Source of the DNA: CAYMGQ01 sp964390055
GTDB taxonomy: Bacteria > Bacillota > Clostridia > Peptostreptococcales > Natronincolaceae
Assembly: GCA_964390055.1 (NCBI GenBank)
Contig: CAYMGQ010000001.1
Location: 124,001 to 188,000, forward strand
Length of the DNA stretch: 64,000 bases
Direction: 5' to 3'
The notes beneath the pieces are model-generated. The model was not told the origin of the DNA. It did not search any database and saw only the letters and a program-made list of their open reading frames with translations. Below are positions 16,123 through 24,311 of this stretch, piece by piece; the first letter of the stretch is position 1; each line of letters opens with the position of its first letter. The translations under genes and the position numbers were made by a program.

Positions 16123-17043
16123 TTAATCCTGCTCTAAGGCAGCCCCCACAATTTCATTAATATCTCCTATATTCCATTTTTCCAAATAGTTTTCCACCCC
16201 GGCCAATACATCTAGGCTAGCCCTGGGGTTGAGAAAGTTTGCCGTCCCTACTGCAATTGCACTAGCACCGGCCAAAATAAACTCTATGGCATCCTCCCCT
16301 GACATAATGCCTCCCATGCCGATAATTGGTACATCTACTGCCTGGGCCACCTGATATACCATCCTTACTGCAATTGGTTTTACTGCTGGACCAGACAAAC
16401 CCCCAATAATATTAGGAAGGAGGGGCTTTCTCCTATCAATATCGATGGCCATCCCCATCACTGTATTAATTAGAGATATACCATCAGCCCCACCTGCTAC
16501 TACTGCCCTGGCTATTTCCCCTATATCTGTCACATTGGGGCTTAGCTTTACTATCAGGGGTTTTTTGGAATATTTTTTAACCTGCCTAGTTACATTCTCG
16601 GCCATTTTCCTATCAGTTCCAAAGAAAACCCCGCCCTCCTTAACATTTGGGCATGAAATATTTAACTCCAGTAAATCCACCTGGGCCTCAGACAAATATT
16701 CAGCAATTTCACAGTATTCTTCAATGCTACTCCCCGACATATTGCCTATAATTTTAGTATCAAATTTTCTTAAAAAAGGTATTTCTTCCTCAATAAAGGC
16801 CTCAACCCCTGGATTCTGTAAGCCAACCCCATTTAACATTCCTCCGTAGGTCTCAATAATCCTTGGTGTTGGGTTCCCTTTACGCGCCTCCCTTGTTATG
16901 GCATTTACTGATATTCCACCCAAACTATTTAAATCAACATACTCTCCGTATTCCCTTCCATTTCCAAAGGTTCCTGATGCCACAGTAACAGGATTGTTCA
17001 ACTCAACTCCTGCAATATTTATCTTTAAATTAGGCCTTTTCAT
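16123..17043 (-). CDS. pyrD: Dihydroorotate dehydrogenase B, catalytic subunit
   Basis: FMN-containing catalytic subunit of NAD-dependent (class 1B) dihydroorotate dehydrogenase, which oxidises dihydroorotate to orotate and passes electrons to PyrK. Start is ATG 17043, overlapping the pyrK stop in TGATG, with GAGGTGAT upstream. Motifs: VASGTFGNGREYGEY, ELNISCPNVKEGG (about res 124-136, with the catalytic Cys of the 1B class at SCPN) and the FMN phosphate-binding IIGMGGIMSGEDAIEF near the C-terminus. Presence of pyrK next door confirms the 1B type. Confidence 0.96.
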   Translation of the reverse strand: MKRPNLKINIAGVELNNPVTVASGTFGNGREYGEYVDLNSLGGISVNAITREARKGNPTPRIIETYGGMLNGVGLQNPGVEAFIEEEIPFLRKFDTKIIGNMSGSSIEEYCEIAEYLSEAQVDLLELNISCPNVKEGGVFFGTDRKMAENVTRQVKKYSKKPLIVKLSPNVTDIGEIARAVVAGGADGISLINTVMGMAIDIDRRKPLLPNIIGGLSGPAVKPIAVRMVYQVAQAVDVPIIGMGGIMSGEDAIEFILAGASAIAVGTANFLNPRASLDVLAGVENYLEKWNIGDINEIVGAALEQD

Positions 17044-17810
17044 CACCAAATCACCTCATCTCTTGAAAAGACAGGACCATCCTTGCAAACCCTCTTATAG
17101 GTCCAATCGCCCCCACCATCTCCTGCAATTTTACAAGTACAGACAAGGCAGGCACCTATCCCACATGCCATGCGCTCCTCTACAGATAGCTCACCCTCCA
17201 TACTATTCTCCCTTGCCCATTCTTGTATAGCCTTTAGCATGGGTTTGGGCCCGCAACTATAAAAGATATCCGCCCCTGGCTTGTGGTCCCTTAGCAAGTC
17301 TAATACATTACCCTTAAAGCCTGAGCCTCCATCCTCAGTAGCCACATGGACCTTATCAACATATTGGGAAAATTCCTCCACTAGGATAGGATCCTTTTTG
17401 AAACCCAAATAGGCAGTAGTGTGCCCCTGTAGATTTTTTGCTAATTCCAATAGGGGTGGAACCCCTAGGCCACCGGCAATTAAAAGATTTTTCTTCCCAG
17501 CCTTATCCAAGGAAAAACCATTCCCCAGTGGCCCCAATACCATTAATTCATCCCCAGTCTTTTTTTGGGCCATTATCCTGGTTCCTTTTCCTACAAGTCC
17601 ATAAATTAGCCTTAAACTTTTCTCTCTTGCGTTAGATTGGCAAATGCTAATGGGTCTTGGAAGTATGTGCAAACTATTTTCTAAATATATATTTACAAAT
17701 TTCCCGGGAAATCCTTCCCTTGTAAACTTTTCCGACATTAAATGCAGGTCATAGATTCCCGGACTAATTTCATCATTCTTTAGGATCTTAGCCTTTATTA
17801 GGCCTGTCAT
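17043..17810 (-). CDS. pyrK: Dihydroorotate dehydrogenase B, electron transfer subunit
   Basis: FAD- and [2Fe-2S]-containing subunit that moves electrons from PyrD to NAD. It shows the ferredoxin-reductase pattern RPISICQ (FAD site), GGLGVPPLL (NAD site) and a C-terminal cysteine cluster C-GIGACLVC-C for the iron-sulfur centre (about res 212-230). Two starts are possible: ATG 17810 (MTGLIKAKIL), used here, with AAGGGGG 8 bases ahead and a family-like N-terminus; or ATG 17843, which overlaps the pyrF stop and also has GAGGG. It overlaps pyrD by a few bases, so the two subunits are translationally coupled. Confidence 0.95.
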   Translation of the reverse strand: MTGLIKAKILKNDEISPGIYDLHLMSEKFTREGFPGKFVNIYLENSLHILPRPISICQSNAREKSLRLIYGLVGKGTRIMAQKKTGDELMVLGPLGNGFSLDKAGKKNLLIAGGLGVPPLLELAKNLQGHTTAYLGFKKDPILVEEFSQYVDKVHVATEDGGSGFKGNVLDLLRDHKPGADIFYSCGPKPMLKAIQEWARENSMEGELSVEERMACGIGACLVCTCKIAGDGGGDWTYKRVCKDGPVFSRDEVIW

Positions 17811-17842
17811 AGTAATATCCCCCTTTTGTCCCTGTAAAGTCA

Positions 17843-18766
17843 TTAAAATATCCCTCTTAAATCCTTCTTCATATCTATTGTTGCAGCCCTGGCTGCCAGG
17901 TCAAATTCCTCTTCCTTAAATTTATCTTTATAGGCTGCATTCCTATAGGCGGCTATAATCCCCCTAGATGAATTGATAATTGCCCCCAGCCCATCTTTAT
18001 TGAAAAAACCCTTTAAATCCTCAGCCCTCGCCCCTTGGGCCCCGTAGCCTGGAACAAGGAAGTATGAATAGGGCATAATTTGCCTGAGCCTTCTTGCCTG
18101 TTGGGGGTGGGTTGCTCCTACAACTGCCCCTATGGAACTATATCCCCTTTCGCCAATTAGGTCCTTGCCCCATTCCTTTACCTTGTCTCCTATTTTTTCA
18201 TATAACTTTTTGCCGCCTACATCCAAGTCCTGTATTTCACCGCTATTTGGGTTAGAAGTCTTTACTAAAATAAATAGTCCTTTCCCATAATTTTTGCAAT
18301 GTCCTATATAGGGCTCTATGGCATCAAAGCCTAGGTATGGATTTAATGTAATTGCATCACTTTTATAAATTTCAAATTCCTTGTCCTTTATTAGTATCCG
18401 CCCTATATGGCCGTCAGCATAGGCCTGGGCGGTTGAGGCCACATCACCCCTCTTAATATCCCCTATAACTAATAGGCCCCTTTGCTTGGCATAATTTATG
18501 GTTTCTGAGTAGGCCCTTATTCCCTCTGGCCCATATTGTTCATACATGGCTATTTGGGGTTTAACTGCTGGCACTAAATCATACACTGCATCAATTATTC
18601 TCCTGTTAAATTCCAATATAGCCTCTCCCACGGCCCTAGGATTTGCCCCATAATTTTTATAGCAATTATCCTTAATAAAGGATGGGATTAAGTTTAATCT
18701 AGGGTCTAATCCCACAAGAGTCGGATTTTGTAATTCCTCGATTCTTTCTATTAATTTATCTATCAA
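17843..18766 (-). CDS. pyrF: Orotidine 5'-phosphate decarboxylase (type 2)
   Basis: Decarboxylates OMP to UMP, the last step of the pathway. At 307 residues it belongs to the longer type-2 PyrF group. The catalytic motif is GDIKRGDVASTAQAY (about res 97-111) with TLVGLDPRL near the N-terminus and VPGYGAQGA near the phosphate-binding end. Start is TTG 18766 with GGGGG 8 bases upstream; it overlaps the end of pyrC by 11 bp. Part of the tightly packed pyrC-F-K-D-E operon. Confidence 0.95.
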   Translation of the reverse strand: MIDKLIERIEELQNPTLVGLDPRLNLIPSFIKDNCYKNYGANPRAVGEAILEFNRRIIDAVYDLVPAVKPQIAMYEQYGPEGIRAYSETINYAKQRGLLVIGDIKRGDVASTAQAYADGHIGRILIKDKEFEIYKSDAITLNPYLGFDAIEPYIGHCKNYGKGLFILVKTSNPNSGEIQDLDVGGKKLYEKIGDKVKEWGKDLIGERGYSSIGAVVGATHPQQARRLRQIMPYSYFLVPGYGAQGARAEDLKGFFNKDGLGAIINSSRGIIAAYRNAAYKDKFKEEEFDLAARAATIDMKKDLRGIF

Positions 18767-20051
18767 TTAGTCTTCCCCCTTTATCTAGTACAATTTTTCC
18801 ACCCACAATTGTATATTCCACCCTTCCCTTAACCTCTCTCCCATGGAAGGGGGTATTTTTCCCCTTGGAAACAAAGTCCCCAGCATCTATAGTGTACTGA
18901 AAATCTGGATCTATAATGGTAATATCTGCAATTTTACCCGCCATTAGGCTACCCCTGTCTATCCCTAACAATCGGGCAGGATTTTGGCTCATCTTCTCTA
19001 CCATCTGCAAGGGACTTATAATACCGGTATTGACCAGCTCAGTGATAACCAGTGGGACTGCCGTTTCTAGGCCAACAATCCCAAAGGGGGCCTCCTCATA
19101 GGATAGCCTTTTCTCATCCCTGTGATGGGGGGCATGATCAGTGGCAATTATATCTATAGTTCCATCCCCTAGGGCCTTTTTTATGGCCTTTACATCTTCA
19201 TAACTTCTTAGCGGTGGGTTCATTTTAGTATTAGTATCCTCCGCCCTTACATCTGCATCAGTCAATGTAAAATGGTGGGGACATACCTCAGCCGTAACCC
19301 TTAACCCCCTCTTCTTTGCCTGGCGTAGGATTTCGACGGTCCCCTTGGTGCTAATATGGCATAGGTGTAATTTTGTATTGAATTCCTTTGACAGGTATAT
19401 ATCTCTTAGGACTATAATTTCTTCACTAACTGAAGATATTCCCTCCAAGCCTAGCTTAGTGGCCCTCTCACCCTCATTCATAACACCCTTTCCTACTAGA
19501 TAATGGTCTTCACAATGGACAAGTACCGGTATATCATACTGGGCAGCCAACTCTAAGCTCCTCCTCATAAGTTCTGTATCCATTACTGTTTTGCCATCCT
19601 CACTTATAGCTATGACTCCCGCATCCAGCATATCAGCAATATTGCTTGCTTCCTTTCCCAATTGCCCTTTACTGATGGCCCCTATGGGTAAAACATTAAC
19701 CACCGCCTCTGCCCTGGCCTTGTTTAAAATATAGTCCACGATTTCCCTTTTATCTATGGCTGGTTGGGTATTGGGCATGCAAGCTATGCTGGTAAAACCC
19801 CCTCTTGCTGCACTTTTACTCCCAGTCCTAATGGTTTCCTTATGTTCAAAGCCAGGTTCCCGCAAATGAACATGTGCATCTATTAATCCTGGCACTACCC
19901 AATAATTATTGGCATCAATGACCCTGTCAGCCTCAATGGAAATTTCCTTGTCTATTAAACGGATAAGTTCCCCTTCTACTAAGATATCCAGTTTTTCATC
20001 TGTATGGCTTCTTGGGTCAAGCACCCTGCCATTCTTTATTAAAATCTTAAT
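18756..20051 (-). CDS. pyrC: Dihydroorotase
   Basis: Zinc amidohydrolase that closes carbamoyl-aspartate to dihydroorotate. It carries the class I motif DAHVHLREPG (about res 58-67), a Lys-containing zinc region, VLVHCEDH, HLCHIST and ATDHAPHH. The start is unusual. GGGAGGG lies at 20064-20058; the only start 5-10 bases after it is ATT at 20051, giving (M)KILIKNGRVLDP, the usual dihydroorotase beginning. The next possible start upstream, TTG 20066, would include the ribosome site and has no purine-rich sequence ahead. First structural gene of the operon; the attenuator lies just upstream. Function is certain, the start is not. Confidence 0.9.
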   Translation of the reverse strand: MKILIKNGRVLDPRSHTDEKLDILVEGELIRLIDKEISIEADRVIDANNYWVVPGLIDAHVHLREPGFEHKETIRTGSKSAARGGFTSIACMPNTQPAIDKREIVDYILNKARAEAVVNVLPIGAISKGQLGKEASNIADMLDAGVIAISEDGKTVMDTELMRRSLELAAQYDIPVLVHCEDHYLVGKGVMNEGERATKLGLEGISSVSEEIIVLRDIYLSKEFNTKLHLCHISTKGTVEILRQAKKRGLRVTAEVCPHHFTLTDADVRAEDTNTKMNPPLRSYEDVKAIKKALGDGTIDIIATDHAPHHRDEKRLSYEEAPFGIVGLETAVPLVITELVNTGIISPLQMVEKMSQNPARLLGIDRGSLMAGKIADITIIDPDFQYTIDAGDFVSKGKNTPFHGREVKGRVEYTIVGGKIVLDKGGRLIDR

Positions 20052-20071
20052 TTTAATCCCTCCCAAATTAA

Positions 20072-20125
20072 CAAAAAATCAAAAAGGGTAATAAAAAGAT
20101 TAGTTATTTAATCTTTTTATTACCC
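20072..20125 (-). terminator. Attenuator terminator in the pyr leader
   Basis: A perfect 17-bp stem (arms 20125-20109 and 20102-20086) with a 6-base loop is followed on the minus strand by TTTTTGATTTTTT. It lies about 20 bp before the pyrC coding region, between promoter and first gene, so it must be an attenuator. The 5' arm is the last part of a 30-codon leader ORF whose stop lies in the loop. Confidence 0.88.
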
Positions 20126-20196
20126 TCATATTCACCGTTAATTGACATATGAAATACTTCAAATATATTATTTAATATACTTGTCACAAAACTCAT
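20104..20196 (-). CDS. Pyr leader peptide (30 codons)
   Basis: ATG 20196 to TAA 20104-20106 encodes MSFVTSILNNIFEVFHMSIN plus ten further residues. It fills the leader from the PyrR-binding hairpin to the loop of the attenuator. Its only well-placed Shine-Dalgarno (GAGAGG, 9 bases before the ATG) is the conserved loop of the PyrR-binding hairpin. Its last codons are the 5' arm of the terminator. A translating ribosome would block the terminator, and PyrR bound to the hairpin would block translation. The peptide itself has no special amino acid run. I infer a regulatory role; no homologue is recognised. Confidence 0.6.
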   Translation of the reverse strand: MSFVTSILNNIFEVFHMSINGEYEGNKKIK

Positions 20197-20222
20197 CCTT
20201 TCTGGCCTCTCTGGACCAACTT
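20197..20222 (-). promoter_or_regulatory. PyrR-binding hairpin
   Basis: On the minus strand this reads GUUGGUCCAGAGAGGCCAGA, matching the PyrR-binding loop consensus (UCC-AGAGAGG: a CAGAGA hexaloop closed by a short GC stem). In Firmicutes UMP-bound PyrR holds this hairpin and reduces pyr expression. pyrR itself is not in the window. Confidence 0.85.
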
Positions 20223-20250
20223 AAAGGTTTTTATTTGCATATTTTAAAGT

Positions 20251-20279
20251 ATGTTATCATATTAAGCGATAATTGTCAA
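20251..20279 (-). promoter_or_regulatory. Promoter of the pyr operon
   Basis: TTGACA (20279-20274) and TAACAT (20256-20251) are spaced exactly 17 bp on the minus strand. Transcription would begin near 20244, giving a leader of about 190 nt that carries the PyrR hairpin, leader ORF and attenuator. Confidence 0.8.
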
Positions 20280-20305
20280 TATTAAGCACTAGTTTCTAGA
20301 TTTCC

Positions 20306-21112
20306 TTATAGCAAGATTCTTTTTAAATTTTCCCTTGATAGCAAGGCCTTATCAACAGGTCTTACCTCCAATACAAAGGAGGTGTCTAACTTGCCCAGCA
20401 AATTAAAATAGTATATAAAATCAATTTTGCCCTGGCCAATTACCTGGTGGTCTTGGACACCATTATGGTCATGGATATGGCAATTTCTTATATATTGTAG
20501 ATTTTCCTCAAAAAATCTTTGATTTTTCTTTTGTCCATAGGAATGGCCGATATCCCATGTCAAGTATAAATCACCCTGTGGCAGGAGCTCCCTTAACACC
20601 TGCCTAATTGTATGGTCAAAGTTGCCTACATTCTCAATACAGGGGATGATTTTTCCCTTGGAATAATCCCTTATTTCTATTAGGGCATCCCTAAACAAAT
20701 CTGCAAAAGTATCAGAGTATATATCCTGAAGTAAAATTTTATGGTCTGTTTGAGTAAAACAGACGGAGTCTCCGGGATGGAAGGTGATTTTTTTGCCTCC
20801 TAAATCCCTAGCAAAGTCAATACATTCCTTCATTCTCTCTAGGCCTGCCCTTCTAACGGTAGGATGGAGGTGATGGAGGGGTATATCCTCCGGTGCATGA
20901 AAACTTAAGTCTAATCCTTCCTCATTTACAATCTGCCTTATTTCCTCCCTCTCTTTTAATCCGTACTTTTCAGGGAAGAAGACTGGTACATTTAGATTGA
21001 CCTCTATGGCTGAAAAATTGTTTTTCCTAGCAAAATCTAGGGCGGTAAAAATACTTTCCTCACCAAGGGTTGCCGCATATGCAATTCTATTTAGTATTTT
21101 ACTTGTATTCAA
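20306..21112 (-). CDS. TIM-barrel protein, sugar isomerase/AP endonuclease 2 family
   Basis: Predicted metal-dependent TIM barrel of the xylose isomerase-like/endonuclease IV superfamily. Start is TTG 21112 (LNTSKILNRIAYAATLG), 8 bases after GGAGG; an earlier TTG at 21127 overlaps that site. Metal-site-like residues are seen in LSFHAPEDIPLHH, ITFHPGD, CIENVGNF (Glu), TWDIGHSYG (Asp, His), CHIHDHNG and the C-terminal FVLEVRP (Glu). This is the usual His/Glu/Asp set of the superfamily. The reaction is unknown. It follows serA by about 65 bp with a hairpin in between and may be co-transcribed with it. About 270 residues is a typical length. Confidence 0.75.
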   Translation of the reverse strand: MNTSKILNRIAYAATLGEESIFTALDFARKNNFSAIEVNLNVPVFFPEKYGLKEREEIRQIVNEEGLDLSFHAPEDIPLHHLHPTVRRAGLERMKECIDFARDLGGKKITFHPGDSVCFTQTDHKILLQDIYSDTFADLFRDALIEIRDYSKGKIIPCIENVGNFDHTIRQVLRELLPQGDLYLTWDIGHSYGQKKNQRFFEENLQYIRNCHIHDHNGVQDHQVIGQGKIDFIYYFNLLGKLDTSFVLEVRPVDKALLSRENLKRILL

Positions 21113-21132
21113 ATTATCTACCTCCAAATAGA

Positions 21133-21169
21133 TATGGCCGGCCCAGCCCTATTAGAATAAGGGTCCTGG
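21133..21169 (-). other. Hairpin between serA and the TIM-barrel gene
   Basis: GGCCCAG...CCCT with AGGG...TGGGCC forms a two-part GC-rich stem just before the TIM-barrel ribosome site. No T-run follows on the minus strand. It may reduce read-through or stabilise the serine operon message. Confidence 0.35.
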
Positions 21170-21179
21170 GCCTATTTTT

Positions 21180-22766
21180 CTAAAGTTTGACAAACTTTAT
21201 ATTTGAGATTCCTTCCACATCCATGATTAAGTTTAGGGTGCTGTTATCAACCTCTGAGTCTACTGTCAGAAACATCATGGCCTCCTGACCTTTTACATTT
21301 CTACTTACCTGCATTGTAGCTATATTAACCTGGTTTTTCCCTAGTAGGGTACCCATTTGCCCAATCATACCTGGCTTATCATGATTATTGGCAACCAACA
21401 TATAGGGCATTGGGTCCACATCAAATTCATAGCCATTGACCTCTACTATTCTTATATCCTTTTTAGCAAAAACTGTCCCGGCAACTGTAAAAGTCATATC
21501 TTGGCTTATAATATTTAACCTTATCTTATTTGCATAATCCCCATTTGCACTTTCCTTACTTTCCACCACAGTAATTCCCCTGTTTTTAGCCAAGTATTTG
21601 GCATTGACATAATTGACTTGTTCCTTAAGGATTGGTTCAAATACTCCCTTTAGTATAGCCAGGCTTATTACTGAAGTTTCCATATTGGCCACAGTCCCAC
21701 TATATATAATTTCAATCTTTTTAATGGGGTCTTTTTCCAACTGATGGTATAGTTTTCCCAATACTTCCCCTAGTTTCAGATGGGACTTTAAACCTTCTAA
21801 TTCCTGGGCCCTCATTGATGGTAAATTGACAGCATTGGGTACCATCCCTCCCTTTAAGGCACTCATTACCTCTTGGGCAATGGTAACTCCCACATTATCC
21901 TGGGCCTCTACCGTATCAGCCCCCAAGTGGGGAGTAATGATTACATTATCCAAGTCCAGGAGGGGGGAAGTAGTGTTTGGCTCATCCACCAAGACATCAA
22001 TGCCTGCACTAGCAACTATGCCCTCCCTTATTGCCTTAACCAGGGCCTCTTCGTCAATGATTCCGCCCCTAGCGCAGTTGACAACCCTAAGACCTTTTTT
22101 AGCTAATTTAAATTCTTCATCACCTATGATTCCAAAGGTTTCCTCAGTCCTAGGGGTGTGAACTGAAATAAAGTCTGCTTCCCTAACTAATTCCCCTAAT
22201 TCGTCCTTCTTTTCCACATTGAATTTGGCAAATCTCTCCTTAGTTATATAGGGGTCATATGCAATAACCTTCATACCAAAGGCCTGCATCCTTGTAGCAA
22301 CTAGGGAACCAATTCTCCCTAGGCCAACTATTCCTAAGGTCTTACCCTGCAGTTCCGCCCCCTTAAATTTACTACGATCCCAATTCCTATTTTTAATAAA
22401 ACTATTGGCCTGGGGGATATTTCTGGAAGATGCAATCAATAATCCAATAGCATGCTCAGCGGCAGAAACTATATTAGCTTCAGGAGTGTTCACTACTAAA
22501 ATACCCCTCTTGGTTGCCCCCTCCATATCAATATTATCTACCCCACTACCCGCCCTACCTACTACCTTTAGCTTGGGAGCATTTTGGTATAATTCTTCAT
22601 TGATTTTGGTAACACTTCTAACTATAACTGCATCATAATCCTTGATTGTATCTAATAGTCTTTCCCTTTCAACACTTAATTTTATATCCACATCAACCTT
22701 CATGCCAGAGGCCTTTAATGCCTCAACCCCTTTATCTGCAATTTTCTCTGTTACTAATATTTTCAT
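21180..22766 (-). CDS. serA: D-3-phosphoglycerate dehydrogenase
   Basis: Oxidises 3-phosphoglycerate to 3-phosphohydroxypyruvate with NAD, the first step of serine synthesis. At 528 residues it is the long form with a C-terminal ACT domain. The NAD-binding LGIVGLGRIGSLVATRM (about res 144-160), GRAGSGVDNID, NCARGGIIDEEAL and TPHLGADTVEAQ (catalytic His) are all present. The C-terminal ~75 residues (MLVANNHDKPGMIGQMGTLL) form the ACT domain, which usually binds serine for feedback control. Start ATG 22766 follows GGGGGG. Second gene of the T-box-controlled operon. Confidence 0.96.
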   Translation of the reverse strand: MKILVTEKIADKGVEALKASGMKVDVDIKLSVERERLLDTIKDYDAVIVRSVTKINEELYQNAPKLKVVGRAGSGVDNIDMEGATKRGILVVNTPEANIVSAAEHAIGLLIASSRNIPQANSFIKNRNWDRSKFKGAELQGKTLGIVGLGRIGSLVATRMQAFGMKVIAYDPYITKERFAKFNVEKKDELGELVREADFISVHTPRTEETFGIIGDEEFKLAKKGLRVVNCARGGIIDEEALVKAIREGIVASAGIDVLVDEPNTTSPLLDLDNVIITPHLGADTVEAQDNVGVTIAQEVMSALKGGMVPNAVNLPSMRAQELEGLKSHLKLGEVLGKLYHQLEKDPIKKIEIIYSGTVANMETSVISLAILKGVFEPILKEQVNYVNAKYLAKNRGITVVESKESANGDYANKIRLNIISQDMTFTVAGTVFAKKDIRIVEVNGYEFDVDPMPYMLVANNHDKPGMIGQMGTLLGKNQVNIATMQVSRNVKGQEAMMFLTVDSEVDNSTLNLIMDVEGISNIKFVKL

Positions 22767-22781
22767 TTCCTATCCCCCCTG

Positions 22782-23936
22782 TTAAGTATTTTCTATTCCT
22801 AATGTTTGTAGGACCCTTTTAACTCCCCAACCTATTTCAACTGGATAACCAATAATCTTTAATCCCCTTTCAAGGGCTGCCATTGTTTCTATAATATCTC
22901 CTTCAGCTACATAACCCATATGGCCTATTCGTATTATTTTTCCCTTGAGTCTTTGTTGTCCCCCAGCTATGATTACACCATATTTGTCTGAAATTATTTT
23001 TCTCAAGTCATCCCCATTAATACCCTCTGGCATCAATACTGAGGTGACCACATTAGACCTATATTCTGCCTCTGCAAATAATTCTAGGCCTAGGGCTTCA
23101 ATTCCAGCCTGGAGGGCACTGGCCAAACGGCCGTGTCGGTTAAATACATTGTCTAAACCCTCCTGCAAAATCATCTCCATTGCTACATTAGTAGACTTAA
23201 TCAAGGAAACGGCTGGGGTATAAGGGTTTTGAGGCAAAGGTTTTTCCATAGCCTCTAGGGCCTTTAAAACATCCCAATAATATTTAGGCATTGTGCTGGC
23301 TTGAGCTGCCCTCCTAGCTTTTTGGCTGACACTTAAAAAGGCTAGGCCAGGGGCTGACATTATTGCTTTTTGCGATGCAGCTACCACAACATCCAGACCC
23401 CAATTATCAGTCTGAATATCCAGGCCACCTAAAGAACTAACGGCATCCACTATCAGCAAGGTGTCCTTGTCCTTTACTAGTTGCCCTATTGCTTCTAAAT
23501 CATTGTTAGCCCCAGTAGAGGTTTCGTTATGGGTTATAAATATTCCCTTGTAGTCCTTGCTTTTTAGCCTGTCTGCCACAATTTCTGGGTCTACTCCCCT
23601 TCCCCACTCTACGGAAAGTTTTTCTACCTCTAGGCCAAATATTTCTGCAATCCTAGCTACCCTATCCCCGAAGACTCCTATGCTCACGCATAAGACCCTA
23701 TCACCAGGGGAGAAGAAGTTAACTGTTGAAGCCTCTAGTCCTCCAGTTCCTGAAGATGGGAAGGTAATTACAGGATTTTTGGTCTGAAAAATTTCTTGCA
23801 AGTTTTTATTTGCCTTTTTGAAAATCTCCCCATATTGGGTCGTACGATGGTGGATCATCGCCTCACTAGCTGCCATCAGGGCCCTTGCGGGTACCATTGT
23901 CGGCCCTGGTGTCATTAATAATTGTCGTCTTTCCAT
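22782..23936 (-). CDS. Class V aminotransferase (serine-pyruvate/alanine-glyoxylate type), probable phosphoserine route
   Basis: PLP-dependent aminotransferase of the alanine-glyoxylate/serine-pyruvate aminotransferase family. Start ATG 23936 (MERRQLLMTPGPTMVP) has GGAGG 8 bases upstream; an in-frame TTG lies two codons earlier. The N-terminal MTPGPT, the DAVSSLGG region and the PLP lysine in VAASQKAIMSAPGLAFL (about res 190) are diagnostic. It is paired with serA and under a serine T-box, and no classical serC is present in the window. It therefore probably supplies the phosphoserine transaminase step. It could also make serine or glycine by transamination of hydroxypyruvate or glyoxylate. 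Confidence 0.9.
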   Translation of the reverse strand: MERRQLLMTPGPTMVPARALMAASEAMIHHRTTQYGEIFKKANKNLQEIFQTKNPVITFPSSGTGGLEASTVNFFSPGDRVLCVSIGVFGDRVARIAEIFGLEVEKLSVEWGRGVDPEIVADRLKSKDYKGIFITHNETSTGANNDLEAIGQLVKDKDTLLIVDAVSSLGGLDIQTDNWGLDVVVAASQKAIMSAPGLAFLSVSQKARRAAQASTMPKYYWDVLKALEAMEKPLPQNPYTPAVSLIKSTNVAMEMILQEGLDNVFNRHGRLASALQAGIEALGLELFAEAEYRSNVVTSVLMPEGINGDDLRKIISDKYGVIIAGGQQRLKGKIIRIGHMGYVAEGDIIETMAALERGLKIIGYPVEIGWGVKRVLQTLGIENT

Positions 23937-23989
23937 ATCCAATTCCTCCTAAAATTTTATCCATAATTTATATTTGCAAATTCATAAAT

Positions 23990-24248
23990 TAAAAAAACTC
24001 CCGCTCTTGGCATATAAATGCCAAGGACGAGAGTTACACTCACGTGGTGCCACCTTGTTTTATCATCAACCTATGACCTCTAATAGTATAACGGCCTAAT
24101 ACCGTAGGGGTTCTTTCCCCCTCTGCTCCAGAGTGGATTCGACAATCTTCCATACCAATTCCCAGCAAATATTGGCTCTCTTAAATGTAGGATTTGTCTA
24201 CTTTTCTCCTTCATTACTCTTTAATTACCTATATTGTATTATAATGTT
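23990..24248 (-). ncRNA. T-box riboswitch, serine type
   Basis: The minus-strand leader contains an AGAGAGCC-type Stem I start, a specifier region GAAUCCACUC with codon UCC (Ser) at 24137-24135, and the T-box AAGGUGGCACCACGUG (24056-24041). A large terminator stem (23997-24036) follows with a T-run. The UGGC in the T-box would pair with a tRNA end whose discriminator base is G, as in tRNA-Ser. Uncharged tRNA-Ser would favour the antiterminator and raise expression of the aminotransferase and serA. This fills the gap between 23937 and 24311. Confidence 0.93.
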
Positions 24249-24255
24249 AACTAAT

Positions 24256-24284
24256 ATCCTACTATGCTTAAGTTTTTTTGTCAA
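24256..24284 (-). promoter_or_regulatory. Promoter of the serine operon
   Basis: TTGACA (24284-24279) and TAGGAT (24261-24256) are spaced 17 bp on the minus strand, placing the transcript start just before the T-box leader. Confidence 0.7.
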
Positions 24285-24311
24285 GATAATTTTATAAATC
24301 CTCATATATTG

